This document shows positions 5,028-5,352 of a stretch of DNA of 5,352 nt, in pieces (the first letter of the stretch is position 1; the number at the start of each line of letters is the position of its first letter). The DNA is from Modestobacter sp. (GTDB taxonomy: Bacteria > Actinomycetota > Actinomycetes > Mycobacteriales > Geodermatophilaceae): the NCBI GenBank assembly GCA_025963425.1, contig JAOPUQ010000211.1, positions 1 to 5,352 on the forward strand, read 5' to 3'. The notes beneath the pieces are model-generated. The model worked only from the letters and a program-made list of their open reading frames with translations, did not search any database and had not been told where the DNA came from. Both the position numbers and the translations under genes were made by a program.

Positions 5028-5352
5028 TCAGCCGAGCGAGCCGCCGCCGAGCACCAGCAGGACGACGTCGAGCACGGTCAGCAGCATGACCGCGGGGAAG
5101 GCCGGCCGGCGCCAGCGCGCGCTGCCGGCCAGCGCCGCGACGACCCCCGCCGGCACCGCCAGGACGACGGCAATCCAGCCCAGCGCGTCCGGTGCACCGG
5201 ACGGGCCCAGCACCAGCAGCAGCGTGGCCGCGCCCAGCAGCAGGGCGCCGGCCACCGCCGAGGGGACCGCCCCGATCCGGTGCGGCAGCCCGCGGACCCC
5301 GGTGGCCAGGTCGTCGGCGACGTCGGGGGCCACGTTCGCCACGTGCGCCGCG
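5028..5352 (-). CDS. UbiA-like membrane prenyltransferase, C-terminal part (5' end outside window)
   Basis: Only the last 107 residues are visible, and the frame stays open to the window edge. The motif AHVANVAPDVADDLATGVRGLPHRIG resembles the second Asp-rich, Mg-diphosphate-binding loop of UbiA-family integral-membrane prenyltransferases, whose pattern is NxxxDxxxD followed by a G-x-RxLP-x-R-x-G stretch. Three hydrophobic segments follow (roughly residues 31-49, 56-76 and 84-105), as in the C-terminal third of that family. The codon at 5340-5342 (GTG) could be read as a start, but this would begin the protein inside the conserved loop, so the true start almost certainly lies beyond 5352. The substrate cannot be told from this fragment, and the first Asp-rich motif is not visible. 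It is on the same strand as the lipoprotein gene but separated by 209 bp with hairpins and a candidate promoter, so it is probably a separate transcript. A different polytopic membrane protein cannot be fully excluded. Confidence 0.7.
   Translation of the reverse strand, partial: AAHVANVAPDVADDLATGVRGLPHRIGAVPSAVAGALLLGAATLLLVLGPSGAPDALGWIAVVLAVPAGVVAALAGSARWRRPAFPAVMLLTVLDVVLLVLGGGSLG

Noticed and set aside
5028..5342. Complete 104-residue membrane protein starting at GTG 5342
   Set aside because: The frame remains open to the window edge and the supposed start lies inside the conserved Asp-rich loop of UbiA-type enzymes, so this is the C-terminal part of a longer protein.

Overview
The window comes from a very GC-rich (about 70-75%) actinobacterial chromosome. 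Every protein reads as an actinobacterial housekeeping or envelope protein, codon third positions are almost all G or C, and GTG starts are common. The gene order matches, from memory, the Mycobacterium tuberculosis Rv3584-Rv3589 neighbourhood (lpqE, radA, disA, a membrane protein on the opposite strand, then mutY). In the mycobacterial order a carbonic anhydrase gene (canB) sits next to mutY; here it is absent. The style of the sequence suggests a Geodermatophilaceae-like or related actinobacterium, but the window alone cannot settle the genus.

Layout from left to right: (1) mutY on the minus strand, start at 735, with its C-terminus cut off by the window edge; (2) a 167-bp divergent intergenic region (736-902) holding three inverted repeats and a probable leaderless promoter; (3) a plus-strand gene (903-1607) for a membrane-anchored, extracytoplasmic four-cysteine protein of unknown function; (4) a perfect 12-bp inverted repeat (1601-1632) that contains the stop codons of both convergent genes; (5) disA (1626-2708, minus), the diadenylate cyclase; (6) a 119-bp radA-disA spacer with a strong hairpin followed by a likely disA promoter; (7) radA (2828-4177, minus); (8) an LpqE-type lipoprotein (4240-4818, minus) that looks like a copper chaperone PCu(A)C fold without its copper ligands; (9) a 209-bp spacer with hairpins and a candidate lpqE promoter; (10) the C-terminal third of a UbiA-like membrane prenyltransferase (from 5028, minus), running off the right edge.

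Functionally the core is genome maintenance. MutY removes adenine opposite 8-oxoguanine. RadA processes recombination intermediates. DisA makes c-di-AMP and senses branched DNA; in mycobacteria RadA is reported to bind DisA and restrain its cyclase. The lipoprotein and the anchored four-cysteine protein are envelope proteins whose link to the repair genes is positional only.

No mobile element, CRISPR array, RNA gene or clearly novel multi-gene system was found. The most interesting signals are in the non-coding parts: the terminator shared by two stop codons, the hairpin and promoter between radA and disA that decide the disA start, and the cluster of inverted repeats upstream of mutY. The loss of metal ligands in the LpqE protein is the main protein-level point.
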